Shown here one piece after another: positions 26,147 through 34,995 of a DNA stretch of 64,000 nt (its first letter is position 1; each line of letters begins with the position of its first letter). Source of the DNA: Arthrobacter jiangjiafuii. GTDB lineage: Bacteria; Actinomycetota; Actinomycetes; Actinomycetales; Micrococcaceae. The notes under the pieces are model-generated. The model did no database searches, was not told the origin of the DNA, and saw only the letters and a program-made list of their open reading frames with translations. The translations under genes and the position numbers were made by a program. The DNA is taken from assembly GCF_018622995.1 (NCBI RefSeq), contig NZ_CP076022.1:2914001-2978000 (forward strand). The letters run 5' to 3'.

Positions 26147-26169
26147 GGGGTGGCCGGCTGGAGCAGGTG

Positions 26170-26263
26170 ATCGAGTGCTGGGTCCGTGCTGGAATAAATA
26201 CTCCGGTGTCGGGGACGCGCGGGAATTCGGCGCTCCGAGGCGCATCTTCCCGACACTCGGCGG
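26170..26263 (-). repeat. degenerate and inverted copies of the 21-nt repeat after the DUF559 gene
   Basis: Just after the DUF559 stop, two weakened direct copies lie at 26170-26189 and 26202-26220 (32 bases apart, each matching about 14-15 of 20 positions). One good copy on the minus strand follows at 26242-26263, reading CCGCCGAGTGTCGGGAAGATGC. With the array upstream, this brackets the gene. Confidence 0.6.
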
Positions 26264-26282
26264 AAGACTGTGGACGTCAGGC

Positions 26283-27593
26283 CTAGGGCTGGACGTTCGG
26301 CTCCACGTTCTTCAGGCGGACAGGCTGCGGCTCAGGCAGGGCAGCCTGCTTCCACCAGCCAGACGGACGGCCGGTCCACAGCACGGTTACCCACCAGGCC
26401 ATCAGCGCCACACCCCAGAAGACGCCGATGCTCGAGGCCATAAGCCACAGGGTCGGCAGCTGGGAATCGAGGTTCTCGGCACCCAGGAGCTCGCCGATGG
26501 ATTTCGGCGAGAACACGAACACCACGACGGAGGCAGCCAACAGGACGATGCCCGCAGCCCGCAGCCCGGTGCCCTTCCGCGTGTAATCGGCAATGTTGCG
26601 TCCCAGCAGCGGGATGAACAGTGCCACCCAGACCCAGTGGTGGGACCAGGAGACCGGAGAGATGAGCAGCATCAGCAACGCCGTGGCACCCGCAGCCGTC
26701 AGGAGGTCGCCACGGTTGCCCGCCAGGCGGATGATCAGGGCGGCGGCGCCCACGGCCAGCAGCGACAGCAACAGCCAGGGCAGGTCCACCGGGAAGTCGG
26801 GTCCGCCGAAATGCAGGATCGCACCCTTGAGGCCCAGGTTGTCCACGTAGCCGGCCCCGCCGATGCGGGACGTGTCCGGCAGCAGGTCCAGCCAGTAGGT
26901 GCGGGATTCCCGGGGCAGGATCAGGAAGCCCAGCCCGAACGTGGCCAGGAAGCCGAAGGTCATGTTTTTCAACCCACGCCAGTCGCCGCGGGCCAGGAAA
27001 TACAGTCCGAAGACCAGCGGGGTCAGCTTCAGCCCGGCGGCGACGCCGGTGAGCAGGCCCCGCGGCCAGCTGTCCCGCTTCACCAGGAAGTCGGCCATGA
27101 TCAGCCCGAACAGCAGGATGTTGATCTGCCCGAAAGCCAGCGTTTCGCGCCACGGTCCGAGCAGCACCACGAAGCCCGCCCCGGCCACGGCCAGCGGACG
27201 CAGCCATGGATGCCTCAGCACCGCTGCGACGCTGGGCAGGGCAAACGCGTGGCGCACGCCCAGGACGGCAGCGGCGGCCGCGATCAGCAGCGAGACACCG
27301 GTGAAGATGTTCAGCCCCAGGCTCTGCCCGAAGGGTGCCAGCACGGCAAACATCAGCGCGGAGAAGGGCGGATAGGTGAAGAGCAGGCTGCTGCCCTCGC
27401 GGTACTCCAGTTCCTTGGTGTACAGCTGTCCGCCGGCGTCGAGCACGCTCTGCCCGCCGCTGAGATACACACTGAAATCCAGGCCGTGCCGGGGAGACCA
27501 GGTGAAGGCCGCAACCACCATGACGGCTGCCGCGACGAGCGCCGCCAGGGTAACTGCAAGCCGGGCCATTCCGGATCGGGTCTTCAGGCCCAT
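26283..27593 (-). CDS. GT87-family mannosyltransferase (DUF2029)
   Basis: This 436-residue polytopic protein of about ten to eleven helices has the GT87 pattern. An early periplasmic Asp follows the first helix (WSPRHGLDFSVYLSGG), then YPPFSALMFAVLAPFG, FGQINILLFGLIMAD and AAGLKLTPLVFGLYFLARG, and a late SPVSWSHHWVW. Known members (PimE and relatives) use polyprenyl-phosphate mannose to extend lipoglycans on the outer face of the membrane. The acceptor here is not known. The ATG at 27593 follows GGGAGA; an upstream GTG at 27731 lacks support. It is divergent from the amidohydrolase gene. Confidence 0.82.
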   Translation of the reverse strand: MGLKTRSGMARLAVTLAALVAAAVMVVAAFTWSPRHGLDFSVYLSGGQSVLDAGGQLYTKELEYREGSSLLFTYPPFSALMFAVLAPFGQSLGLNIFTGVSLLIAAAAAVLGVRHAFALPSVAAVLRHPWLRPLAVAGAGFVVLLGPWRETLAFGQINILLFGLIMADFLVKRDSWPRGLLTGVAAGLKLTPLVFGLYFLARGDWRGLKNMTFGFLATFGLGFLILPRESRTYWLDLLPDTSRIGGAGYVDNLGLKGAILHFGGPDFPVDLPWLLLSLLAVGAAALIIRLAGNRGDLLTAAGATALLMLLISPVSWSHHWVWVALFIPLLGRNIADYTRKGTGLRAAGIVLLAASVVVFVFSPKSIGELLGAENLDSQLPTLWLMASSIGVFWGVALMAWWVTVLWTGRPSGWWKQAALPEPQPVRLKNVEPNVQP

Positions 27594-27721
27594 GATTCTC
27601 CCTGCACTTGCGCCAGCTGTGAATATAACGTTGGCAAGTCTACCGGCGGGGTGCCCTGCGCGGGCTTTCTGCGCCGCAGGATAGGCTGGGCGCACGCGAT
27701 CCGATCTCGGAAGGTTGCCCC

Positions 27722-28906
27722 ATGCCCGCACCGGTTCTGGCCATCACCAACGCCCATGTTATTCCCGTCACAGCACCGCCGTTCGACGGCACGGTGCTGT
27801 TGGAGAACGGCAGGATCCGCGCCCTCGGCTCCGACATTTCTGTTCCGGAGGGCGCGCAGGTGATCGACGCCGCCGGCCGGTGGCTGCTGCCCGGCCTGGT
27901 TGATGCGCATACGCACCTGGGCGTGCATGAGGAGGGTGAGGGCTGGGCGGGCAGTGACTCCAATGAAATGACCGATCCGATGATGGCCGGGGTCCGCGCC
28001 ATCGACGCGGTGAACCCGCACGATCTCGGGTTCGACGACGCCCTGGCCGGCGGGGTGACCGCCGTGAACGTCAATCCCGGTTCCGGCAATCCCATCGGCG
28101 GACTGACCGTGGCCCTGCATACCCACGGGCGCTACGTCGAGGAAATGGTGCTGCGTTCCCCCAGCGGCCTGAAATCCGCGCTCGGCGAGAACCCGAAACG
28201 GATCTACAGCGAGAAGAAGCAGACGCCCTCCACGCGGCTGGGCACGGCGCTGGTGATCCGCAAGGCGTTCATGGATGCGCAGAACCACATGGGGCAGGAC
28301 GACGACGACCGCGACCGGGACCCCCAGCTGGAGGCCCTGGCCATGGTGCTGCGCCGGGAAATCCCGTGGCGCCAGCACGCCCACCGTGCCGATGACATCG
28401 GCACCGCGCTGCGGCTGGCCGACGAGTTTGGTTACGACCTGGTCCTGGACCACGGCACCGAGGCCCATGTGCTGGCAGATGTGCTCGCCGACCGCGGCAT
28501 TCCGGTCCTGATTGGACCGCTGCTCACCAGCCGGTCCAAGGTGGAGCTGCGCCGGCGGAGCATGGAAAACCCCGGCAAACTGGCCGCCGCCGGCGTCAAA
28601 ATCTCCATCATCACCGACCATCCCGTGGTGCCGATCAATTTCCTCATCTACCAGGCAGCCCTGGCCGTGAAGGAAGGCCTGGACCGCGAAGCGGCCCTGC
28701 GCGCGGTCACCATCAACCCGGCCAAGGTCATGGGCGTGGCCGACCGCATCGGTTCGCTGGAGCCGGGCAAGGACGCCGACGTCGTGCTGTGGAGCGGTGA
28801 TCCGCTGGACGTGATGCAGCGGGCGCTCACGGTCTGGATCGGCGGCCGCGAGGTCTACCGCTATGACACCGAAACCCGCACCCAAGTGGTGGCGGACCGA
28901 GAATGA
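27722..28906 (+). CDS. amidohydrolase family protein (imidazolonepropionase-like)
   Basis: This 394-residue metal-dependent hydrolase starts with the composite beta-domain ITNAHVIPVTAPPFDGTVLL and has the metal-binding H-x-H at His63 and His65 (LPGLVDAHTHLG). A further histidine motif is in LVLDHGTEAHVLAD, and the final metal Asp is in IITDHPVVPINF. The C-terminus GSLEPGKDADVVLWSGDPLD is the standard family end. The substrate is not defined; related proteins hydrolyse cyclic amides or act as imidazolonepropionase-like enzymes. GGAAGG precedes ATG 27722. The stop overlaps the next membrane gene by four bases. Confidence 0.85.
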   Translation: MPAPVLAITNAHVIPVTAPPFDGTVLLENGRIRALGSDISVPEGAQVIDAAGRWLLPGLVDAHTHLGVHEEGEGWAGSDSNEMTDPMMAGVRAIDAVNPHDLGFDDALAGGVTAVNVNPGSGNPIGGLTVALHTHGRYVEEMVLRSPSGLKSALGENPKRIYSEKKQTPSTRLGTALVIRKAFMDAQNHMGQDDDDRDRDPQLEALAMVLRREIPWRQHAHRADDIGTALRLADEFGYDLVLDHGTEAHVLADVLADRGIPVLIGPLLTSRSKVELRRRSMENPGKLAAAGVKISIITDHPVVPINFLIYQAALAVKEGLDREAALRAVTINPAKVMGVADRIGSLEPGKDADVVLWSGDPLDVMQRALTVWIGGREVYRYDTETRTQVVADRE

Positions 28907-29391
28907 ACCGCAAGGAAATCCATGAACCCGCACCACCCAGGACCGTCCCCGGCATGACCGAACCCCGTTCTCCCAAGCCGCGTTCCCCCAAGCCCCGCTC
29001 CCCGCTGCCCGGCATCATCAAGGCAGCAGCAGCCGCCTGGCTGGCCGCCGCCGTACTGGTGGCCGTGGCAGGGGGCTCCTTCATCGTTTCCGCCCGCACC
29101 CAGCACCGCGACGGCGCCGCCCTGACCGGGCTGGGCCTCGTGGTCCTCGCCGTGGCGTTCGTGATCGGCTTCTACGTGTTCCGGCTCCGCGCCGGCAAAC
29201 GCAGCGCCCGCGAAACGCTCACCACGGTGGGCCTGATCGTCGGCGTGCCGCTGCTGTTCCGCGGCCCGGCGCTGATCGCCGTCGGCGCCCTGCTGCTGCT
29301 GTGCGTGGTGCTGCTGTGGCTGCCGCAGAGCAGCCGCTTCTTCCAGGAACGCGATCCCAGGGCCCGACGCCGGTTCCTCGGCCGCCGCTAG
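28903..29391 (+). CDS. three-helix membrane protein
   Basis: This 162-residue protein has a proline-rich cytosolic N-terminus of about 45 residues containing a short repeat (SPKPRSPKPRSPL), then three hydrophobic helices (AAAAAWLAAAVLVAVAGGSF, GLGLVVLAVAFVIGFYVF and LIAVGALLLLCVVLLWL) and a basic tail. The start overlaps the amidohydrolase stop by ATGA, so the two are translationally coupled. No family was recognised. It is convergent with the cystathionine synthase gene, 12 bases apart. Confidence 0.65.
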   Translation: MNRKEIHEPAPPRTVPGMTEPRSPKPRSPKPRSPLPGIIKAAAAAWLAAAVLVAVAGGSFIVSARTQHRDGAALTGLGLVVLAVAFVIGFYVFRLRAGKRSARETLTTVGLIVGVPLLFRGPALIAVGALLLLCVVLLWLPQSSRFFQERDPRARRRFLGRR

Positions 29392-29403
29392 GGCCGGCCG
29401 AGG

Positions 29404-30552
29404 TCAGAGCCGCCCCAGCGCCTGCTCCAGATCCGCAATCAGGTCCTCGAGGTCCTCGATGCCCACTGAGAGCCGCAGCAGGTTCTCCGGCACTGCCAGC
29501 TCCGTGCCCTTCACCGAGGCGTGCGTCATCTCCGACGGATAGTTCATCAGGGACTCCACCCCGCCCAGCGACTCGGCGAGCGTGAACACCTGCGTGGATT
29601 CGGCCACCGTGCGGGCCGCCGCCTCGCCGCCCCGGAAGGACACCGAGACCATGCCGCCGAAGTCCTTCATCTGCGCCTTGGCCAGGTCATGCCCGGGATG
29701 GTCCTCCAGGCCCGGGTAGAACACTCTCTCCACGGCCGGCTGCTCCTGCAGCCACGTGGCCACGGCCATCGCGTTGGCGGAGTGCCGGTCCATCCGCACG
29801 CCCAGGGTCTTCAGCCCGCGGGTGGTCAGCCAGGCTTCCATCGGGGCCGAGACGGCTCCCACGGCGAACTGGATGAAACCGATCTTCTCTGCGGCGTCGT
29901 CGTCATTCAGGATCACGGCGCCCCCGACTGCGTCGGAGTGCCCGCCGATGTACTTGGTGGTGGAATGCACCACGATGTCGGCGCCCAGGGCCAGCGGCTG
30001 CTGCAGGTAGGGCGAGGCGAAGGTGTTGTCCACGACCAGCCAGGCACCGGCGTCGTGCGCTGCCTGCGCAACGGCGGCGATGTCGGAGATCTTCATCATC
30101 GGGTTCGACGGCGTTTCCAGCCACACCATATTCGTGTTGCCTGCGGCGATGGCCGCGGTGAGGGCGCCGACGTCGGACATATCCACCGCGGCGTTGGTGA
30201 TCCCCCAGGCCGAGAGCACCTTGTTGATCAGCCGGTAGGTGCCGCCGTACGCGTCATTGCCGAGCACGATGTGATCCCCCGGCGCCAGGAGCGCGCGGAT
30301 CAGCGAGTCCTCGGCGGCCAGGCCGGAACTGAAGGAGTAGGCATGCGCCCCGCCTTCAAGCGCGGCCAGCTGCTCCTGCAGGGCATCGCGGGTGGGGTTG
30401 GTGCCGCGGCCGTATTCGTAGCCGTTGCGCAGCCCGCCGATCCCGTCCTGCGCATAGGTGGTGCTCTGGTACAGCGGCGGAATGACAGCACCGGTGGTGG
30501 GATCCGGGGTCTGGCCCGCATGGATGGCGCGGGTGTTGAAGCCTGTCGTCAT
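29404..30552 (-). CDS. metB: cystathionine gamma-synthase / gamma-lyase family enzyme
   Basis: This 382-residue PLP enzyme belongs to the Cys/Met metabolism family: STTYAQDGIGGLRNGYEYGR near the start, YSFSSGLAAEDSLIRALL, the PLP-binding lysine in VHSTTKYIGGHSDAVGG, and SLGGVESLMNYPSEMTHAS near the end. Members either join O-acyl-homoserine to cysteine or cleave cystathionine, and sequence alone does not decide. The ATG at 30552 follows AAGGAG. It lies 52 bases downstream of cbs, and together they form a transsulfuration operon converting homocysteine to cysteine or the reverse. Confidence 0.9.
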   Translation of the reverse strand: MTTGFNTRAIHAGQTPDPTTGAVIPPLYQSTTYAQDGIGGLRNGYEYGRGTNPTRDALQEQLAALEGGAHAYSFSSGLAAEDSLIRALLAPGDHIVLGNDAYGGTYRLINKVLSAWGITNAAVDMSDVGALTAAIAAGNTNMVWLETPSNPMMKISDIAAVAQAAHDAGAWLVVDNTFASPYLQQPLALGADIVVHSTTKYIGGHSDAVGGAVILNDDDAAEKIGFIQFAVGAVSAPMEAWLTTRGLKTLGVRMDRHSANAMAVATWLQEQPAVERVFYPGLEDHPGHDLAKAQMKDFGGMVSVSFRGGEAAARTVAESTQVFTLAESLGGVESLMNYPSEMTHASVKGTELAVPENLLRLSVGIEDLEDLIADLEQALGRL

Positions 30553-30604
30553 GGTCTGCTCCTTGCTCAAAACTGGGGGATGCTGCTCGATGCGGGGCAA
30601 GCGC

Positions 30605-31984
30605 TTAGATACTCATGTAGGACAGCAGGTCGTGCCGGGTGAGGATTCCCACCGGCGCGCCCTCGGAGGTGACCATGACGGCGTCGTGCTCCTGGAGCTT
30701 CTGCTTCGCCGCTGCCACTGAATCCCCCGCCCCGACCATCGCCGGTTGCGGTCCCATGTGCTCGCGGATGCTGTCCGTGGGCTTGGCCTCCCCGCGGAAC
30801 AGCTTCTCCGTCAGCGAGCGCTCATTCGCAGAGCCCACTACCTCGCCGATCCGCACCGGCGGTTCCTGGGACAGCACCGGGATGGTGGAGACGCCGTATT
30901 CGTTGAGGATGTTGATGACATCCAGGACGGTCTCGTTCGGGTGGGTGTGCACCAGATCCGGCAGCGAGCCGTCCTTGGTGGCCAGCACATCGCGCACGGA
31001 GGCCTCCTGTTCCGCGCCGGCCAGGAAGCCGTAGGACCGCATCCACTCGTCGTTGAAGATCTTGCCCATGTAGCCGCGCCCGCTGTCCGGCAACAGGACC
31101 ACGACGACGTCGTCCGACCCCAGGTCCCGCGCCGCCCGCAGCGCGGCCACCACTGCCATGCCGGACGATCCGCCCACGAGCAGTCCCTCCTCGCGGGCCA
31201 GCCGGCGGGTCATGGCGAAGGATTCGGCGTCGTCGACCGCAATCACCTCGTCCGGGACCGAGGGGTCATAGTTGCCCGGCCACATGTCCTCGCCCACGCC
31301 CTCGACGAAGTACGGGCGGCCGGTGCCGCCGGAGTAGACGGAGCCTTCCGGGTCCGCGGCAATGATGCGCACCGGACCGGTGGCACGGCCGGCGGAGACT
31401 TCCTTGAGGTACCGTCCGGTTCCGGTGACGGTGCCTCCGGTCCCGGCGCCCGCCACGAAATGGGTCACCTGGCCCTCGGTGTCGCGCCAGATCTCCGGGC
31501 CGGTGCTCTCATAGTGGCTGGCCGGTGCGGCCGGGTTGGAGAATTGGTCCGGCTTGTACGCTCCGGGGATTTCCCGGACCAGCCGGTCGGAGACACCGTA
31601 ATAGGAGTCGGGGCTTTCGGGGGCGACGGCGGTGGGCGTCACCACCACCTCGGCGCCGTACGCCCGCAGCACATCGCGCTTCTCCACCCCCACCTTGTCC
31701 GGGGTGACAAAGATGCAGCGGTACCCCTTCTGCTGGGCCACCAGCGCCAGCCCGACGCCGGTGTTGCCGGAAGTCGGTTCAACAATGGTCCCGCCGGGCT
31801 GCAGTTTGCCCTCCCGTTCAGCGGCTTCGATCATGCGGACCGCGATGCGGTCCTTGATGGAGCCGCCCGGGTTCAGGTACTCCAGCTTCACCAGCACCGT
31901 GGCCGCCAGGCCATCGGTCACGTGGTGCAGCTTCACCAGCGGGGTGTTGCCGATCAGGTCCAGGACAGTATCTGCATACTTCAT
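30605..31984 (-). CDS. cbs: cystathionine beta-synthase
   Basis: This 459-residue enzyme has an N-terminal PLP fold-type II domain with the cofactor lysine Lys44 in NPGGSIKDRIAVRM and the phosphate loop TSGNTGVGLALVAQQKG, then TGGTVTGTGRYLKEV. Two C-terminal CBS domains follow (about residues 330-459, with TKDGSLPDLVHTHPNETV and MVTSEGAPVGILTRHDLL). It joins homocysteine and serine or O-acetylserine; the CBS pair suggests adenosyl control. The ATG at 31984 directly follows a -10 element, so the mRNA is probably leaderless. The frame extends far upstream, but this is not supported. metB follows. Confidence 0.94.
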   Translation of the reverse strand: MKYADTVLDLIGNTPLVKLHHVTDGLAATVLVKLEYLNPGGSIKDRIAVRMIEAAEREGKLQPGGTIVEPTSGNTGVGLALVAQQKGYRCIFVTPDKVGVEKRDVLRAYGAEVVVTPTAVAPESPDSYYGVSDRLVREIPGAYKPDQFSNPAAPASHYESTGPEIWRDTEGQVTHFVAGAGTGGTVTGTGRYLKEVSAGRATGPVRIIAADPEGSVYSGGTGRPYFVEGVGEDMWPGNYDPSVPDEVIAVDDAESFAMTRRLAREEGLLVGGSSGMAVVAALRAARDLGSDDVVVVLLPDSGRGYMGKIFNDEWMRSYGFLAGAEQEASVRDVLATKDGSLPDLVHTHPNETVLDVINILNEYGVSTIPVLSQEPPVRIGEVVGSANERSLTEKLFRGEAKPTDSIREHMGPQPAMVGAGDSVAAAKQKLQEHDAVMVTSEGAPVGILTRHDLLSYMSI

Positions 31985-31991
31985 GTGCAAC

Positions 31992-31997
31992 ACGTTA
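31992..31997 (-). promoter_or_regulatory. -10 element of a probable leaderless cbs promoter
   Basis: On the minus strand TAACGT ends 7 bases before the cbs ATG. No ribosome binding site is present. Confidence 0.45.
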
Positions 31998-32110
31998 CTG
32001 GTTAGCTCCGGACGGTCCAGCTTCGTTCGGAACCCGGCGTAGCAAAAGCCACACACCCGCGGCCCCGGGACCGGCCCCGGCGTGTCAGACCTGCGTGCGA
32101 CGATGGTGTT

Positions 32111-33088
32111 ATGTCGATGTCCGTGCCGGTCTCCGCAGCTTATGGAGCCGGATCCCTCTCCCTGCTGTGGGAGTCCGACCGGCCGTTTTCCCTGGCCGTA
32201 TCCCTGGGCATCCTGGCGCACGGCAGCAAGGATCCGTCAGTGCGGATCGGCCCGGGAGTCGCCTGGCTCGCCTTCTCCACCCCCGGGGGCGACGCCACCC
32301 TCGCGCTCTCCGAGCAGCCTGCCCCCGCTCCGGGGTCCCGCGTGCTGGTGCGTGCCTGGGGGCCGGGGGCCGATTACGCGTTGGACGGCGTCCCGGCGCT
32401 GCTCGGCGGCTGTGATGACTGGTCCGCCTTCGACGATCCGGAATTCGCTGCCACGCTGCCCGGCGCCGTGTCCCGGACCCGCCGCCGCAACCCGGGCCTG
32501 CGCCTGCCCAGCACGGGCCGGATGCTGGACAGCATTGTCCCGGTGGTGCTGGAACAGAAGGTCACCGCCATGGAGGCCTATTACTCCTGGCGGTATCTGG
32601 TGGCCAAATACGGCGCTGACGCACCGGGTCCCGCTCCGGCCGGGCTGAAGGTTCCACCCGGTGCCGGCCAATGGCGCCGGGTGCCGAGCTGGGAATGGCA
32701 CCGCGCCGGCGTGGACTCGCACCGCTCCGGAACCATCCTGCGGGCCTGCGCCGCCGCCTCGGGACTGGAACGGCTGGCTGCGCTTCCCCTCGGGGAAGAG
32801 CTGACCCGGCGGCTGTGCTCGATCCCCGGAATCGGACCGTGGAGCGCCGCAGAAATCACCCAGCGCACACACGGGGCACCGGACTCCGTTTCGGTGGGTG
32901 ACTATCATCTGGCCGCATTCGTGGGCGCGGCCCTGACCGGACGCCGGACCGACGACGCCGGGATGCTCGCCCTGCTGCAGCCCTGGCTCGGGCACCGGCA
33001 GCGGGTGGTCCGGCTGCTGGTCCTGAGCGGATTCCGCAAACAGGCCTACGGTCCGCGGCTGGCCCCGGAAGACCACCGGCGCCGCTAG
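32111..33088 (+). CDS. AlkA-like DNA glycosylase (HhH-GPD)
   Basis: This 325-residue protein has the helix-hairpin-helix motif LCSIPGIGPWSAAEITQ near residue 236 followed by the catalytic aspartate region APDSVSVGDYHLAAFVG. An earlier conserved part is LDSIVPVVLEQKVTAMEAYYSWR. This is the order in 3-methyladenine-type glycosylases that remove alkylated bases. The N-terminal 120 residues form an AlkA-like extra domain. ATG at 32111 gives the reported start; a second ATG lies two codons downstream. It is divergent from cbs. Confidence 0.82.
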   Translation: MSMSVPVSAAYGAGSLSLLWESDRPFSLAVSLGILAHGSKDPSVRIGPGVAWLAFSTPGGDATLALSEQPAPAPGSRVLVRAWGPGADYALDGVPALLGGCDDWSAFDDPEFAATLPGAVSRTRRRNPGLRLPSTGRMLDSIVPVVLEQKVTAMEAYYSWRYLVAKYGADAPGPAPAGLKVPPGAGQWRRVPSWEWHRAGVDSHRSGTILRACAAASGLERLAALPLGEELTRRLCSIPGIGPWSAAEITQRTHGAPDSVSVGDYHLAAFVGAALTGRRTDDAGMLALLQPWLGHRQRVVRLLVLSGFRKQAYGPRLAPEDHRRR

Positions 33089-33100
33089 TACTGCGTGCCG

Positions 33101-34702
33101 CTAGTACTGCGTAACCGCCAGCCGGTAGATGGACCCAGGTTCGGCTCCAAACCGTTTCAAGACCGCCACCACTGCCTCTTCGTGGTCGCTGTCCACCCCC
33201 GCTTGAACGCGCAGCCGGTCCTCGAAATCGAGTTTGCGCGCCTCTCCCCGGAACACCTCGGTGTGCACCGTTCCGGTGTAGACGGAGGCGTCGGCCAGTT
33301 CCAGGGATCTCGCGCCGGCCATCAGCAGCGCATCGCGCAGCCCGTCGATCCGGTGGGTGTTCACCACCGCGCTGATCAGATACTCCGGCGGGTCCAGCCG
33401 CCCGTCGGTGCTTCGCGAGGTGAAGAGTCCGTCCTCGGAGGAGCGGGCGCTGGACGTGGCCCGGGCGGTGGTGCCACTCAGCGCGTATCCGGCAGCGCCC
33501 TGCTGGTCACGGTCCAGATCCTCCTGTTCCGGGCCGGGTTCGCGCAGCCCCATGGTGCGGTCGATGATCATGGCGATCACCCAGCTCAGGACGAAGGAGA
33601 ACAACACCACGCAGAGCAGCGCAACAATCTGGTGCCAGAGCAGCAGGCCTCCCCCGCCGGTGAACACCCCGTCTTCACTCAGCGCGTTCACGGAACTGTC
33701 AGCGAAAAACCCCAGCAGGAGCGAGCCCAGGATCCCGCCGACAAAATGGACCGCAATAACGTCCAGGGCGTCGTCGTAGTGCAGCATGTGTTTGATCCCG
33801 ACCGCGAAGCAGCACGCACAGCCGGCGATCAGCCCGATCAGCAGTGCGGCGCCGGTACCGACAAACCCGGCGCAGGGCGTGATGGTGGCCAGCCCGGCAA
33901 TGGCACCGGAGGCGGCACCCACCAGGGTGGAATGGCCGCTGCGCAGCCGCTCCACGAGCAGCCAGGTCAACATGGCTGCCCCGCCGGCAACATGGGTGTT
34001 GATCATGGCCTGGGCCGCGACGGCGTTGGCCTGCAGCCCGTCCCCGGCGTTGAAGCCAAACCAGCCGAACCAGAGGATACCGGCCCCGGCCAGCATCAGC
34101 GGCAGGTTGTTCGGCGAGGTCTTGGGGGTCGGCCAGCCGCGGCGCCGCCCCACCACGAGGAGCACCGCGATGGCCGCCGCCCCGGCAGAGGCATGCACCA
34201 CCATTCCGCCGGCCCAGTCCTGGGCGCCGAGCTGCACCAGCCAGCCTTTGGGGTGCCACAGCCACCGGGCGACCTGCGGATACACGATGAGGGACCAGGC
34301 TGCGAGGAAAACGGTCCAGCCGGCAAATTTCAGGCGGCCGGCCGTGGCCCCGGTCAGCAGCGCCGGGGTGATGATGGCAAACATCATCTGATAGGCGACA
34401 AAAGCCAGCGCCGGGATGGTCACGCCCGCGGCCACCGTATGGAACTGCGGGGTGTCGACGTCGATGAGGGCAGCGGCGTCGAACTCACCGACCAGGGAAT
34501 TGCCGTTGTTGCTGAACGCCAGGGTGTAACCGGCCAAGACCCAGGTAAGGGTGATGATGCCCAGCGGGATGGTGTTCTGCAGCATCATGGTCAGGACATT
34601 CCGCGCCGGGACCATGCCGCCGTAGAACATGGCCAGCCCGGGGACCATGAAGAGGACCAGGGCGGCGCAGACCAGCACCCATGCGGTGTCCGCCGCGTTC
34701 AC
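33101..34702 (-). CDS. amtB: ammonium transporter with C-terminal PII-like domain
   Basis: The first 400 residues are an Amt/MEP channel with eleven helices: FMVPGLAMFYGGMVPARNVL, GWTVFLAAWSLIVYPQVARW, LGAQDWAGGMVVHASAGAAA (with the conserved D and H), WFGWFGFNAGD and DALDVIAVHFVGG. A linker of about 40 residues leads to a PII-like domain (residues 441-533) with VHTEVFRGEARKLDFEDRL matching the GlnB/GlnK T-loop base. The usual modified tyrosine is replaced, and the ATP-binding B-loop (T-G-x-x-G-D-G-K-I) is reduced to FGAEPGSIY. GTG start 34702 has GGAGG 7 bases upstream. No separate glnK or glnD is adjacent. Confidence 0.9.
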   Translation of the reverse strand: MNAADTAWVLVCAALVLFMVPGLAMFYGGMVPARNVLTMMLQNTIPLGIITLTWVLAGYTLAFSNNGNSLVGEFDAAALIDVDTPQFHTVAAGVTIPALAFVAYQMMFAIITPALLTGATAGRLKFAGWTVFLAAWSLIVYPQVARWLWHPKGWLVQLGAQDWAGGMVVHASAGAAAIAVLLVVGRRRGWPTPKTSPNNLPLMLAGAGILWFGWFGFNAGDGLQANAVAAQAMINTHVAGGAAMLTWLLVERLRSGHSTLVGAASGAIAGLATITPCAGFVGTGAALLIGLIAGCACCFAVGIKHMLHYDDALDVIAVHFVGGILGSLLLGFFADSSVNALSEDGVFTGGGGLLLWHQIVALLCVVLFSFVLSWVIAMIIDRTMGLREPGPEQEDLDRDQQGAAGYALSGTTARATSSARSSEDGLFTSRSTDGRLDPPEYLISAVVNTHRIDGLRDALLMAGARSLELADASVYTGTVHTEVFRGEARKLDFEDRLRVQAGVDSDHEEAVVAVLKRFGAEPGSIYRLAVTQY

Positions 34703-34923
34703 GGGGTGCCTCCAGGAAAGCGGGCTGCAGCCGGGGTCCGAAATCCGGTTCCGGCTGACATGGGTGTGGTTGACGTGCAGGCGCGCATGGGATCCCCGTT
34801 CCAGCTCCTGGAATATGAGTGGCGAGTGCAGCCGGGAGCCGTGGAACCGGCGGGGTTTCCCCGGACTTTTCGAGTTTATCGCCGGGATGCCGGGCGCAGA
34901 AGACAAGGATGCTGCCAGCACGG
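34703..34923. other. upstream region of amtB
   Basis: This gap between the amtB start and the terminator of the formaldehyde dehydrogenase gene holds the amtB promoter, but no clear -10/-35 pair or GlnR box (GTnAC half-sites) was recognised by eye. No gene is supported. Confidence 0.3.
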
Positions 34924-34962
34924 CGAAAGGGCCGAAACCGTGTTGCGGTTCCGGCCCTTTCG
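34924..34962 (-). terminator. hairpin terminator after the formaldehyde dehydrogenase gene
   Basis: A 17-bp stem with one mismatch (CGAAAGGGCCG...CGGCCCTTTCG) and a 5-base loop lies 33 bases after the dehydrogenase stop. It is not followed by a long T-run, so efficiency is uncertain. Confidence 0.6.
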
Positions 34963-34995
34963 CTGCCTTCTGGTGTCAGCTCGAACGCGCCCGGG

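Noticed and set aside
26139-27863. 574-codon plus-strand open frame opposite the GT87 gene
   Set aside because: It is antisense to a well-supported membrane enzyme, and its Gln/Gly/Arg-rich translation shows no family features.
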